From positions 62,001 through 126,000 of the forward strand of contig NZ_SVET01000006.1 in assembly GCF_015057245.1 (NCBI RefSeq): 64,000 nt of DNA. The letters run 5' to 3'. Positions within the stretch are counted from its first letter, which is position 1, and each line of letters begins with the position of its first letter. The position numbers and the translations under genes are program-made. The notes under the pieces are model-generated. The model was given only the letters and a program-made list of their open reading frames with translations. It had not been told where the DNA came from and made no database searches. This stretch comes from Pseudobutyrivibrio ruminis. GTDB lineage: Bacteria > Bacillota > Clostridia > Lachnospirales > Lachnospiraceae. Shown here in pieces: positions 41,327-49,787 of this stretch.

Positions 41327-42370
41327 ATGTCATTAGAAGAATACAAGGGCGTAGCTATATTCGCTCAGCAGGTTGATAATAAACTTAGCTCAATTGCCTT
41401 CGAACTTATCGGCAAGGCACATGAGCTTGCAGCAGATTTAGGAACAGATGTAACAGCAGTAGTACTTGGTAGCAACATCGCTAACCTTGCAGATGAGCTT
41501 GGTGAGTACGGTGCAGACAAGGTTGTTGTTATTGATGATCCAGCACTTGAAACATATCGTACAGAGCCATATGCACAGGCTCTTACAGCTTATATTAATG
41601 AGTACAAGCCAGAGATTATGCTCGTTGGCGCAACAGCTATCGGTCGTGATCTTGGTCCTACAGTTTCAGCTAGAGTTAAGACAGGTCTTACAGCTGACTG
41701 TACATCACTTGAGATTGGTGATTTCCCACTTCAGGCTAGAGAAGGTCAGGAGCAGAAGCACAATCAGCTTCTTATGACTCGTCCAGCATTCGGTGGTAAC
41801 ACAATCGCTACAATCGCTTGCCCAGACAACCGTCCACAGATGGCTACAGTTCGTCCAGGTGTTATGCAGAAGCTTGAGAAGCAGGCAGGCCGCAAGGCAG
41901 AAGTTATCAACTTCAAGCCAGAGCTTAAGGAAAACAATAGATTCGTTGAGATTCTTAACGTAGTAAAGAACGTTGCAACAACAGTAGATATCATGGATGC
42001 AAAGATCCTTGTATCTGGCGGTCGTGGAGTTGGTTCTCCAGAGAACTTCAAGCTCCTTGATGATCTTGCAGAGGTTCTTGGTGGTACAGTATCTTGCTCA
42101 CGTGCAGTAGTAGATGCTGGATGGAAGCCAAAGGATCTTCAGGTTGGTCAGACAGGTAAGACTGTTCGTCCTAACGTTTATTTCGCAATCGGTATCTCTG
42201 GTGCTATTCAGCATACAGCAGGTATGGAAGAGTCAGATATCATCATCGCTATCAACAAAGATGAGACAGCTCCTATCTTTGACGTAGCTGATTATGGTAT
42301 CGTTGGAGATCTTAACAAGATCGTTCCAGCTCTTACAGAAGCACTCAAGGCTGAGATTGCTTCAAAATAA
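41327..42370 (+). CDS. etfA: electron transfer flavoprotein alpha subunit
   Basis: The 347-residue EtfA has an N-terminal half with VGATAIGRDLGPTVSARVKTGLTADC and a C-terminal FAD domain SGGRGVGSPENFKLLDDLAEVLGG..VGQTGKTVRPNVYFAIGISGAIQHTAGM. Last gene of the butyrate cluster; a hairpin terminator follows. AGAGGAGG site. Confidence 0.97.
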   Translation: MSLEEYKGVAIFAQQVDNKLSSIAFELIGKAHELAADLGTDVTAVVLGSNIANLADELGEYGADKVVVIDDPALETYRTEPYAQALTAYINEYKPEIMLVGATAIGRDLGPTVSARVKTGLTADCTSLEIGDFPLQAREGQEQKHNQLLMTRPAFGGNTIATIACPDNRPQMATVRPGVMQKLEKQAGRKAEVINFKPELKENNRFVEILNVVKNVATTVDIMDAKILVSGGRGVGSPENFKLLDDLAEVLGGTVSCSRAVVDAGWKPKDLQVGQTGKTVRPNVYFAIGISGAIQHTAGMEESDIIIAINKDETAPIFDVADYGIVGDLNKIVPALTEALKAEIASK

Positions 42371-42386
42371 TTCCTTTAAGGGCAAT

Positions 42387-42415
42387 ATCTATTCTTTTAG
42401 AAGTATAGATTTTTC
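42387..42415 (+). terminator. terminator of butyrate cluster
   Basis: ATCTAT/ATAGAT stem with inner pairing, followed by TTTTT, 17 bases after etfA. Confidence 0.6.
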
Positions 42416-42440
42416 CTATAATTTCTTTCTTTAATTTTAT

Positions 42441-42480
42441 GAGGGCAAGTCCACATGGGCTTGCCCTCAAGCTTTTATTT
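42441..42480 (+). terminator. second terminator before MATE gene
   Basis: GAGGGCAAG/CTTGCCCTC stem and a T-rich tail. It lies inside the longer MATE frame, which supports the later start at 42508. Confidence 0.65.
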
Positions 42481-42507
42481 TGCAAGGTAAAGTGCTACAA
42501 TCATCCT

Positions 42508-43872
42508 ATGAATAATTCAAAAAAAATCGATATGATCCATGGCCCCCTCTTGGGCAAATTAATTATCTTTACAATACCTATTATTTTGTCAGGTGTTTTG
42601 CAACTTCTTTTTAATGCAGCTGATGTAATAGTAGTGGGTCGTTTTGCCGGCGAAGCAAGCCTTGCTGCAGTTGGTTCTACAGGTTCCCTTATAAATTTAA
42701 TGACAAATCTATTTATTGGTATGTCCGTTGGTGCCAATGTATGTGCAGCCCAGTTTTACGGCGCAAATCAACACGAAGACGTTAAAAAGACAGTTCATAC
42801 CAGTACTGCATTCTCATTGATTTGCGGCGTATTGCTTGTCTTTATAGGCCTGTTTTTTGCTAGACCAATACTTGAAATAATGGGATCGCCTGAAGACGTT
42901 ATTGGGTTGGCCGCTTTGTATGTTCGTATATATTTCATTGCAATGCCAGCTATAATGCTTTACAACTTTTTGGCAGCAATTCTTAGGGCAGCAGGAGACA
43001 CTACTCATCCTCTTGTGTTCCTTACTATTGCAGGCGTTGTAAATGTCATTTTAAACCTTATCTTGGTTATTTGCTTTGATATGGGGGTTGCTGGAGTTGC
43101 AATTGCCACTGCTACATCAAGTTACATTTCTTGCTTCTTACTAGTTGGTTTCTTTATGAAGCAAGAAGATGCATTACGACTTGAGTTTTCAAAGATTAGA
43201 ATAGATAAAAGAATATTAAATCGTATTATAAGAATTGGATTACCTGCTGGAATTCAGGGAACTGTGTTCTCCTTATCTAATGTTGTTATCCAGTCAGCAA
43301 TCAATTCATTTGGTACTGCAGTAATAGCTGGTTCATCAGCGGCTGCCAGCATCGAAGGTTTCGTGTATGTTTCTATGAACTCAGTTTCACAGACGACAGT
43401 TACATTCGTTGGTCAAAACTACGGAGCTGGAGATGAGCATCGTGTTAAGAAGGTAATATTTGAGACACTTGGAATTGTAATAGTTGTTGGTCTTGCTCTG
43501 GGCAATTTAGCATACCATTTTGCAACACCATTGCTTGGTATCTACACAGACAGTGCAGATGCTATAGCGGCCGGAACACTGCGTCTTTTCTGGGTTTGTT
43601 GTCCATACTTCCTTTGTGGAGTCATGGATACACTAACAGGCGGACTGAGAGGATTGGGTCGTTCTACAGTTCCTATGATAGTGTCGTTGTTGGGGGCATG
43701 TGTAACCAGATTAATCTGGATTGCCACATATTTCCATGTTCATCATACACAATCAGTACTGTTTTTCTCATACCCAGGAAGCTGGCTGCTGACTCTTAGC
43801 GTCCACAGCATCTGCCTCGTAATGGTATATCGCGCCTGGGTAAAGCGCAAATCGTCTGAAGTACGAATTTAA
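42508..43872 (+). CDS. MATE family efflux transporter
   Basis: The 454-residue membrane protein has about twelve helices and the MATE repeats (GPLLGKLIIFTIPIILSGVLQLLFNAADVIVVGRFAG; later RIGLPAGIQGTVFSLSNVVIQ). It exports cationic drugs or metabolites with Na+ or H+. The ATG at 42508 is preferred over a start at 42439 that would run through a terminator. No ribosome site is visible, and TACAAT at 42496-42501 would start the transcript at about the ATG, so it may be leaderless. Confidence 0.93.
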   Translation: MNNSKKIDMIHGPLLGKLIIFTIPIILSGVLQLLFNAADVIVVGRFAGEASLAAVGSTGSLINLMTNLFIGMSVGANVCAAQFYGANQHEDVKKTVHTSTAFSLICGVLLVFIGLFFARPILEIMGSPEDVIGLAALYVRIYFIAMPAIMLYNFLAAILRAAGDTTHPLVFLTIAGVVNVILNLILVICFDMGVAGVAIATATSSYISCFLLVGFFMKQEDALRLEFSKIRIDKRILNRIIRIGLPAGIQGTVFSLSNVVIQSAINSFGTAVIAGSSAAASIEGFVYVSMNSVSQTTVTFVGQNYGAGDEHRVKKVIFETLGIVIVVGLALGNLAYHFATPLLGIYTDSADAIAAGTLRLFWVCCPYFLCGVMDTLTGGLRGLGRSTVPMIVSLLGACVTRLIWIATYFHVHHTQSVLFFSYPGSWLLTLSVHSICLVMVYRAWVKRKSSEVRI

Positions 43873-43919
43873 ATCATTGATTAATAAACGTTAAGCGGTA
43901 AAAGCTAAATACTAAGCGA

Positions 43920-44003
43920 GCAAGTAGACTGCAAGCTCTTAGGTTTCTCAAGCAAGACGTGTTGTCGAGCGGAGAAACTCTAAGGCTTGTAGGCGTAACT
44001 TGC
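43920..44003 (+). ncRNA. structured RNA element, copy C (upstream of GH2 gene)
   Basis: An 84-nt core again, with the outer stem changed on both strands (GCAAGT/ACTTGC instead of GCCTGT/ACAGGC), then GCAAGC/GCTTGT, CTTAG/CTAAG (versus CTGAT/ATCAG) and GTTTCTC/GAGAAAC. The terminal GAC-GTGTT-GTC is kept. No enclosing stem was found. It ends 18 bases before the GH2 start codon. Confidence 0.75.
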
Positions 44004-44021
44004 GGATTATGGGGGTTAGTT

Positions 44022-45776
44022 ATGTATTGGAAGGAAATGCTTGGAGCTATTGCTAAGCCTAGTAAAGATTCAAAGACATATGAGTTGAGCACGGATTACA
44101 AGTTTGAGGGCTTGTTAGAATATCCACGCCCTCAGCTTCAGCGAAAATCTTATATTAACTTAAATGGTCAGTGGGACTATCGAATAATAAATGGAAAGGG
44201 ACAGGTATGCAGTTCAGGCAGTATACTTGTCCCTTTTTCACCAGAGACCAAGCTTTCAGGAACAGATATGCACATGCTTCTACCTGAAGAAACTCTAGAA
44301 TACACAAAGGTATTTGAAATAGACAAGGTAAAAAGGTCAAAGCATTTGTTGCTTCACTTTGGAGCAGTTGATCAGGTGGCCCATGTATCTTTAAATGGTA
44401 TTAATTTAGGCTCTCATGAAGGTGGCTTTACTTCTTTTACCTTTGATATCACAGATTATGTTGTAGAGGGAAATAACGAGCTTAAGGTAAAGGTTAGGGA
44501 CTATACAGACAGAATTGGATATGCCAGAGGAAAACAATGTATTGAGCCATCAGGCATGTGGTATACGGCTCAAAGTGGTATTTGGCAGACTGTATGGATG
44601 GAATGGGTCCCAGATGCCTTTGTAACAGATTTAAAGCTTAATCCTGATATTGATGGGAACAAGCTTAAAATGATAATAAAGGTGTCTGAAATGAAGGGAC
44701 ACCTAGATATCACATCATCAAATCAGGATTTAATAAAAGAATATAAGGTTGATAAAATCAAGGATGATAAGCTTTATGTTACCGTGGACCTTAATCATTA
44801 TCAACTGTGGTCGCCAGAAGAACCTGTTCTGTATTTTTTAAATATAAACTATGGCAAAGATAGCTTTTCTACATACTTTGCAATGAGGCACTTTGGTGTA
44901 GATAGGGATGAGAAGGGGATACCTCGTCTTACATTGAATCATAAGCCATATTTTATGAATGGAGTATTAGATCAGGGGTACTATCCTGAGAGTCTCATGA
45001 CACCTCCTTCAGATGCTGCCATGATAAACGATATTGAGACTATCAAATCTTTGGGCTTCAACATGATTCGTAAACATTGCAAGATTGAACCAATGCGCTG
45101 GTATTTTCATTGTGACAGGCTAGGAATGATAGTTTGGCAGGATATTGTAAATGGTGGAACTAAATACGATATGAATATGATTTGCAATATTCCTACAGTG
45201 GTACGACCATTTGGTAATGCCAAAGATAAAAACAGACTTTTCCTTAGATTTACCGGCAGAAACACTGAAAAATCCAAGGAAGTATGGTTCAAAGAATGCA
45301 AGGAAATGATGCATCAGCTTTATAATGTGCCTTCATTAGGCCAGTGGTGCCTATTTAATGAGGGATGGGGGCAGTTTGATGCTGCAGGTTGCCTTGATTT
45401 TGCCAAAGAAATCGATGATACAAGGCCAATTGATGCAGCTTCCGGCTGGTTCCATGAAGGTTGTGGAGATGTGTTCTCTGAGCATGTTTATTTTGAAGAA
45501 TTAAAGGTAAAGCGAAACAGAAGACCTTATGTTATCTCTGAATATGGTGGATATTCTCTTAAAGTAGGGACCCACGTGAAGAGAGACGCTGTTTATGGAT
45601 ACAAAAAATATCAACAGCAACATGAGTTACAGAATGCTTACGATGAACTTATGACAAAAATAAAGTCCCTCCAGGAAGAGGGACTGAGTGCTGCTGTATT
45701 TACTCAAGCTACTGACATCGAAGATGAGGTTAATGGCTTGATGACTTATGACAGGAAGGTGCAAAAACTGTATTAA
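44022..45776 (+). CDS. glycoside hydrolase family 2 enzyme
   Basis: A 584-residue GH2 protein: jelly-roll sugar-binding domain (RPQLQRKSYINLNGQWDYRI), an immunoglobulin-like domain and a TIM barrel with acid/base Glu in CLFNEGWGQFD and nucleophile Glu in VISEYGG. The family acts as beta-galactosidase, beta-glucuronidase or beta-mannosidase; the specificity is not clear. No signal peptide, so intracellular, acting on imported oligosaccharides. Start at 44022 after a G-rich ribosome site; the longer frame runs into the RNA element. Its 3' end overlaps the convergent exporter gene by 47 bases. Confidence 0.9.
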   Translation: MYWKEMLGAIAKPSKDSKTYELSTDYKFEGLLEYPRPQLQRKSYINLNGQWDYRIINGKGQVCSSGSILVPFSPETKLSGTDMHMLLPEETLEYTKVFEIDKVKRSKHLLLHFGAVDQVAHVSLNGINLGSHEGGFTSFTFDITDYVVEGNNELKVKVRDYTDRIGYARGKQCIEPSGMWYTAQSGIWQTVWMEWVPDAFVTDLKLNPDIDGNKLKMIIKVSEMKGHLDITSSNQDLIKEYKVDKIKDDKLYVTVDLNHYQLWSPEEPVLYFLNINYGKDSFSTYFAMRHFGVDRDEKGIPRLTLNHKPYFMNGVLDQGYYPESLMTPPSDAAMINDIETIKSLGFNMIRKHCKIEPMRWYFHCDRLGMIVWQDIVNGGTKYDMNMICNIPTVVRPFGNAKDKNRLFLRFTGRNTEKSKEVWFKECKEMMHQLYNVPSLGQWCLFNEGWGQFDAAGCLDFAKEIDDTRPIDAASGWFHEGCGDVFSEHVYFEELKVKRNRRPYVISEYGGYSLKVGTHVKRDAVYGYKKYQQQHELQNAYDELMTKIKSLQEEGLSAAVFTQATDIEDEVNGLMTYDRKVQKLY

Positions 45777-46197
45777 ACCAGCTTTGAGGGAAGGCCATAC
45801 CAAAGATGATTCCCATTACGATTGCGCCTGCAGTTTTGATAGTGGATAACCCGTAAGAACCGAAGGTTTCCATGTTGTTCATAATTAAATAATAAGAAGT
45901 ATAGTAGATTCCGGCACCAGGTACCAGTGGGAAAATTCCCGCTATAAGGTATACGGTGACGGGATTTTTTCTTTTTACAGCAAGTGAACGTGAAAACAAT
46001 GTTAGGAATAAGGAACCCACCATATTGCCAAGTGTTGGTGCTCCAAGGAAGGATGATATTAGTGAATAGGAAATCCATCCGATTGCACCGGAAATTCCAC
46101 AGTACACAAGCTCTGACTTTGGTGCGGAAAAAATCATTGCAAAGGCTAAGGTGGCCACCATAGCTACTATAAATTGAATAATGTAATCAGCTATCAT
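45730..46197 (-). CDS. ThrE-type threonine/serine exporter, small subunit
   Basis: A 155-residue membrane protein with about four to five helices (YIIQFIVAMVATLAFAMIF; GIFPLVPGAGIYYTSYYLI), the C-terminal half of ThrE-type exporters encoded as a separate gene. ATG 46197 shares one base with the stop of the large-subunit gene (TAATG), which fixes the start. The last 47 bases overlap the GH2 gene on the other strand. Confidence 0.88.
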   Translation of the reverse strand: MIADYIIQFIVAMVATLAFAMIFSAPKSELVYCGISGAIGWISYSLISSFLGAPTLGNMVGSLFLTLFSRSLAVKRKNPVTVYLIAGIFPLVPGAGIYYTSYYLIMNNMETFGSYGLSTIKTAGAIVMGIIFGMAFPQSWFNTVFAPSCHKSSSH

Positions 46198-46973
46198 TAG
46201 ATGTAAGCACCTCCTCCTATAAAATGAGCAAAGGTGATAACAACACCAACACCTACAGCTATGCAAAATGCTGTAAGAAGGGCATCTATTAATCGAATAG
46301 AGCCGGACAAGTAGTCACTGTTGATAAAATCACGAATGCTGTTAGTAAGAGGAATACCTGGTACTAATGGCATAATTGCACCGATGATTATTTTGTCGTA
46401 GTGAACAGGAAGCCCTACTGCATAAAAGAGAATAGCAGTGAGGGATATAACCATACTTGCTAGTACGTTGGTAATTGTTTTGGAATTACCCATGCGAGCC
46501 TCGAAGTAAAGGAATAATCTAAGGACTGCACCAACTATGCATGCGATTAAAGCATCTAAAACGGTTCCTCCATATAAATAGGAAAATCCACCGCATCCAA
46601 TGGCAGTGGCAATTATTAACATTGGAAAATTGTAAGATGGAATTCGTTTACATTCTTCCAGCTTAACCCATGCTTCATCTAGTGTAATCTCTTTTGAACA
46701 GACTTCACGGCATAATGCATTCAGCCCGGCGATACGTCCTAGGTGAGTTGGATACATAGGCACATGTCTGATCATTGAGCTGGCGTGTTCGGTAACTTCA
46801 TCTGCACTTGCAAATATTCCGTTGCTCAATACATACACATCACAGTCTGTTATATCGTATGAATTTAAAATGGCGAGGACACTGTCCTCGACCCTATAGA
46901 CCTCTGCTCCATTTCTAAGAAGAATATCTCCTAGTTCTACAGCAAAGGATAATACTTTCTTTGTATCTGACAT
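46197..46973 (-). CDS. ThrE-type threonine/serine exporter, large subunit
   Basis: The 258-residue protein has the soluble N-terminal ThrE domain (ELGDILLRNGAEVYRVEDSV..VYVLSNGIFAS) followed by five helices with AIMPLVPGIPLTNSIRD. Known: ThrE exports threonine and serine; in Firmicutes it is often split into two overlapping genes, as here. No strong ribosome site (GGGAGCAAC). Divergent from mrp across a DnaA-box-rich region. Confidence 0.9.
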   Translation of the reverse strand: MSDTKKVLSFAVELGDILLRNGAEVYRVEDSVLAILNSYDITDCDVYVLSNGIFASADEVTEHASSMIRHVPMYPTHLGRIAGLNALCREVCSKEITLDEAWVKLEECKRIPSYNFPMLIIATAIGCGGFSYLYGGTVLDALIACIVGAVLRLFLYFEARMGNSKTITNVLASMVISLTAILFYAVGLPVHYDKIIIGAIMPLVPGIPLTNSIRDFINSDYLSGSIRLIDALLTAFCIAVGVGVVITFAHFIGGGAYI

Positions 46974-47056
46974 TGTTGCTCCCTAAAATAATAATTCTAC
47001 AATGATTATCCATTATTAACAGAAGTTTTTCAACCAAATGTGTAGTTATTTACAAT

Positions 47057-47238
47057 TGTGGATAACTTTTGGGGAAAACTTTGTTCGTTGAAATGTGTAT
47101 CACTAAAACGTTATCGCTGATAAAATCAACGTTTGTTGGTATTTTAGTTGAGTGCAATTTGTGGATAAATATGTTAATAACATGGAAAATAGAAGTTATC
47201 CTCAACTGAAAAAAATCGATTGTGGAAATTGTGGATAA
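47057..47238. promoter_or_regulatory. cluster of DnaA boxes
   Basis: Three perfect boxes (TGTGGATAA, the complement of TTATCCACA) lie at 47057-47065, 47160-47168 and 47230-47238, and a one-mismatch box TTATCCTCA at 47196-47204. The intergenic region is 402 bases and AT-rich. No dnaA, dnaN or other oriC genes are near, so an origin is not claimed; a DnaA-titrating or DnaA-regulated site is possible. Confidence 0.6.
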
Positions 47239-47250
47239 GTCAAGATGGTA

Positions 47251-47268
47251 GTTGGTACACGTACCAAC
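47251..47268. promoter_or_regulatory. palindrome upstream of mrp
   Basis: GTTGGTAC-AC-GTACCAAC, perfect over eight bases per arm, just after the last DnaA box. Possibly an operator. Confidence 0.4.
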
Positions 47269-47375
47269 GAGAGAATATTTATTAATGTTTTCTTAAATAA
47301 ACCTATGAGTTGTAGGGTATTTAAGGTATTTATGATATAATGTTTCACGGATTACAGAAATTAGGAGGTCTAATA

Positions 47376-48236
47376 ATGGCAGAGAAAGAAACATGTGCTT
47401 CAGCTAGTTCTTGTAGCAGAGGCTCTTGTGAGGGCTGTCCTTCTGCAGAGGCAGCAAAAAAGGGTGTTAGAAATACAGCATTTTTAGAACAACAAAATAA
47501 GAATTCTAATATAAAGCATGTTATCGGAGTTGTATCTGGTAAGGGAGGAGTTGGTAAGTCATTAGTTACTTCATCTCTTGCAGGAGTAATGGCACGTGCA
47601 GGCTACAAAGTTGGTATTCTTGATGCGGATATTACAGGCCCATCTATTCCAAAGATGTTTGGTGTACACGGCCCAGCAATGGCCAACGATGATGGTACAT
47701 TCCCAGAGGTTGCAGAGGATGGAACAAAAATCATGTCTATCAACCTTATGCTCGAGGATGAGGAAGCTCCAGTTATCTGGAGAGGTCCAGTTATTGCAGG
47801 CGTTGTAAAGCAGTTCTGGACAGACACACAGTGGGGCGATATCGATTATTTATTCGTAGATATGCCACCTGGAACAGGTGATGTTCCTCTTACATGCTTC
47901 CAGTCACTTCCTGTAGACGGAATTGTTATCGTAACAAGTCCACAGGAATTAGTACAGATGATTGTTAAGAAGGCATACAACATGGCAGATATGATGCACA
48001 TTCCAGTGCTTGGCCTTGTTGAAAACTATTCATATATTGCCTGCCCAGATTGTGGAAAGAAAATCGAAATCTTCGGTGAGAGCCACATCGATGAAGTGGC
48101 AGCAGGCCTTAATATTCCAGTACTTGGCAAGATGCCATTGGATAGAGCCTTCGCAACAGCTGCAGATGCAGGACGCATCTATGATATGCAGAATAACTAC
48201 CTTGTTAAGGCGCAAGAGGTATTAGAGAAGCTCTAG
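47376..48236 (+). CDS. mrp: Mrp/ApbC family iron-sulfur carrier ATPase
   Basis: The 286-residue P-loop ATPase has a deviant Walker A SGKGGVGKSLVTSSL, DADITGPSIPKMFG and DMPPGTGDVPLT, plus the C-terminal CPDCGKKIEIFGE that bridges a [4Fe-4S] cluster in the dimer. An extra Cys-rich N-terminus (SSCSRGSCEGC) is common in clostridial members. It carries and transfers Fe-S clusters. Start at 47376 with TTAGGAGG. Confidence 0.93.
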   Translation: MAEKETCASASSCSRGSCEGCPSAEAAKKGVRNTAFLEQQNKNSNIKHVIGVVSGKGGVGKSLVTSSLAGVMARAGYKVGILDADITGPSIPKMFGVHGPAMANDDGTFPEVAEDGTKIMSINLMLEDEEAPVIWRGPVIAGVVKQFWTDTQWGDIDYLFVDMPPGTGDVPLTCFQSLPVDGIVIVTSPQELVQMIVKKAYNMADMMHIPVLGLVENYSYIACPDCGKKIEIFGESHIDEVAAGLNIPVLGKMPLDRAFATAADAGRIYDMQNNYLVKAQEVLEKL

Positions 48237-48247
48237 ATTTTAGATGA

Positions 48248-48390
48248 GCTAGTTTGTTACTAGCGGAGTACAGATTTTTGTTTTTCATCAGAAAAACAGA
48301 AATCGTAAATACCAAGAAAATAGATTCATCTATTTTCTTGTCCTGCAAAGCAGGATTCTTGCTGACAATTTCATTTTTCTGTCAGCAAGA
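48248..48390 (+). repeat. five tandem hairpins in the mrp-ppi gap
   Basis: Stems at 48248-48264 (GCTAGT/ACTAGC), 48273-48304 (a 14-bp arm around ATCA), 48313-48340 (12 bp around TTCA), 48341-48355 (TCCTGC/GCAGGA) and 48357-48390 (11 bp). The second is nearly identical to 63572-63607. They fill nearly the whole gap and would make a heavily folded leader before the isomerase ribosome site. Confidence 0.7.
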
Positions 48391-48418
48391 AGTTACATTA
48401 TTTAAAGGAGAATTAATT

Positions 48419-48940
48419 ATGGCACAGAATCCAGTAGTTACAATTGAAATGGAAAATGGCGATATCATGAAGGCTGAGCTTTATCCTGAAATCGCTCCAA
48501 ACACAGTTAATAACTTTATTAGCTTGATTAACCACAACTTCTACGATGGAGTTATCTTCCACAGAGTCATCAAGGGCTTTATGCTTCAGGGTGGAGATCC
48601 AGACGGAACAGGTATGGGTGGCCCAGGATACTCTATCGATGGCGAATTTACAAGCAATGGCTTTAAGAATGATTTAAAGCATGAGCCAGGTGTACTTTCA
48701 ATGGCTCGTACAATGATGCCAAACTCAGCAGGCAGCCAGTTCTTTATTATGCACAAGAATAGTCCACATCTTGATGGCGACTATGCTGCATTTGGTAAGG
48801 TTATCGAGGGCATGGATGTTGTTAACAAAATCGCTGAGACAGAGACAGACTGGTCAGACAGACCTGTTAACGAGCAGAAGATGAAGAAGGTTACAGTTGA
48901 GACTTTCGGAGTTGAGTATCCAGAACCGGAAACACATTAA
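48419..48940 (+). CDS. cyclophilin-type peptidyl-prolyl isomerase
   Basis: A 173-residue cyclophilin without signal peptide: NTVNNFISLINHNFYDGVIFHRVIKGFMLQGGDP, then GVLSMARTMMPNSAGSQFFIM and AAFGKVIEGMDVVNKI, with the catalytic Arg in FHRV. It speeds proline isomerisation of cytoplasmic proteins. The start at 48419 has AAAGGAG; a longer frame from 48254 would translate the hairpin leader and is rejected. Confidence 0.95.
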   Translation: MAQNPVVTIEMENGDIMKAELYPEIAPNTVNNFISLINHNFYDGVIFHRVIKGFMLQGGDPDGTGMGGPGYSIDGEFTSNGFKNDLKHEPGVLSMARTMMPNSAGSQFFIMHKNSPHLDGDYAAFGKVIEGMDVVNKIAETETDWSDRPVNEQKMKKVTVETFGVEYPEPETH

Positions 48941-48971
48941 TCTTGATTTGTTCAAAGAATCGTGATATTAT

Positions 48972-49000
48972 AGCGACACGCGTTTTGCGTGTCGCTTTTT
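48972..49000 (+). terminator. terminator of isomerase gene
   Basis: AGCGACACGC/GCGTGTCGCT, 10-bp perfect stem, loop GTTTT and a T-tract. Confidence 0.9.
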
Positions 49001-49031
49001 CATTTATTTCATTCATATCCCAATAATATTT

Positions 49032-49787
49032 ATGGAACTTAATAATTTAAGGCTTTGTTTTGCCTTATGGATAGGTGTAGAGGCTATTTCTATACTTGCA
49101 GCCATTTGCCATAAACATAGTAGCAACAAGGCTTTTCGTATGAAACAGTTGTATTTCAATAGAATGCTTTATTTAATGGAAAGAAAGGTGCCATGGGAGA
49201 GCTTGCTACAAGAATGCTACATGAATACAACGTCCTGCAAACCATTGCAAAGGCTCTTGTTTAAGGCTATGAGCCTTCAGAATCCTAATAGCGGATTAAG
49301 ATTTATGACTAAAGCATTGTATTGCGAACCCATCAGACGTCTAAATGGGTATTTGGCGCATAGCAAGGAGAGAAAAGTCACCAAAGATACCATTGAGTAT
49401 TTTCGAGATCAATTGGAATTGTGGATAACTTCTAGAAAAAAACTGCAAGAACATTTAAATACTAACAGGCTTATCTACATAATTGAAAAGACAATTTTTA
49501 TGATTGCAAATTTGGCGTTATATTTCAGAAGTAGACTAAATATTACCCTGTTTATATTTATTGTTGTTAATACAATTGGCGTAGTTTTGTTCATTGTTCT
49601 GGATTATGAATGTGTTGTTGTAGATGAGGAATTCCGTGACAGAAAACTTGCAAGAAATGATGCCGTAGAAAAAAAGACCCTAAAACCAGCACTTAGAATG
49701 AAAGTAATCTTTCAAACTGTAGCTAGTCTGGGTCTAATAATCAATGTAACTATGCTTGTGGAGCAGTATCTTGATAAGGTAATTTGA
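49032..49787 (+). CDS. hypothetical membrane protein
   Basis: A 251-residue protein with an N-terminal helix (about 7-26), a long basic cytoplasmic middle, two close helices at about 150-195 (FMIANLALYF; ITLFIFIVVNTIGVVLFIVLDY) and a last one at about 226-245. No family is recognised. No ribosome site is visible before the ATG. Its 3' end overlaps the convergent CNNM gene by 38 bases. Confidence 0.55.
   Translation: MELNNLRLCFALWIGVEAISILAAICHKHSSNKAFRMKQLYFNRMLYLMERKVPWESLLQECYMNTTSCKPLQRLLFKAMSLQNPNSGLRFMTKALYCEPIRRLNGYLAHSKERKVTKDTIEYFRDQLELWITSRKKLQEHLNTNRLIYIIEKTIFMIANLALYFRSRLNITLFIFIVVNTIGVVLFIVLDYECVVVDEEFRDRKLARNDAVEKKTLKPALRMKVIFQTVASLGLIINVTMLVEQYLDKVI

Noticed and set aside
46974..47375. 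Chromosomal origin of replication
   Set aside because: DnaA boxes are clear, but dnaA, dnaN, recF, gyrB or rpmH are absent; only a DnaA-box cluster is claimed.
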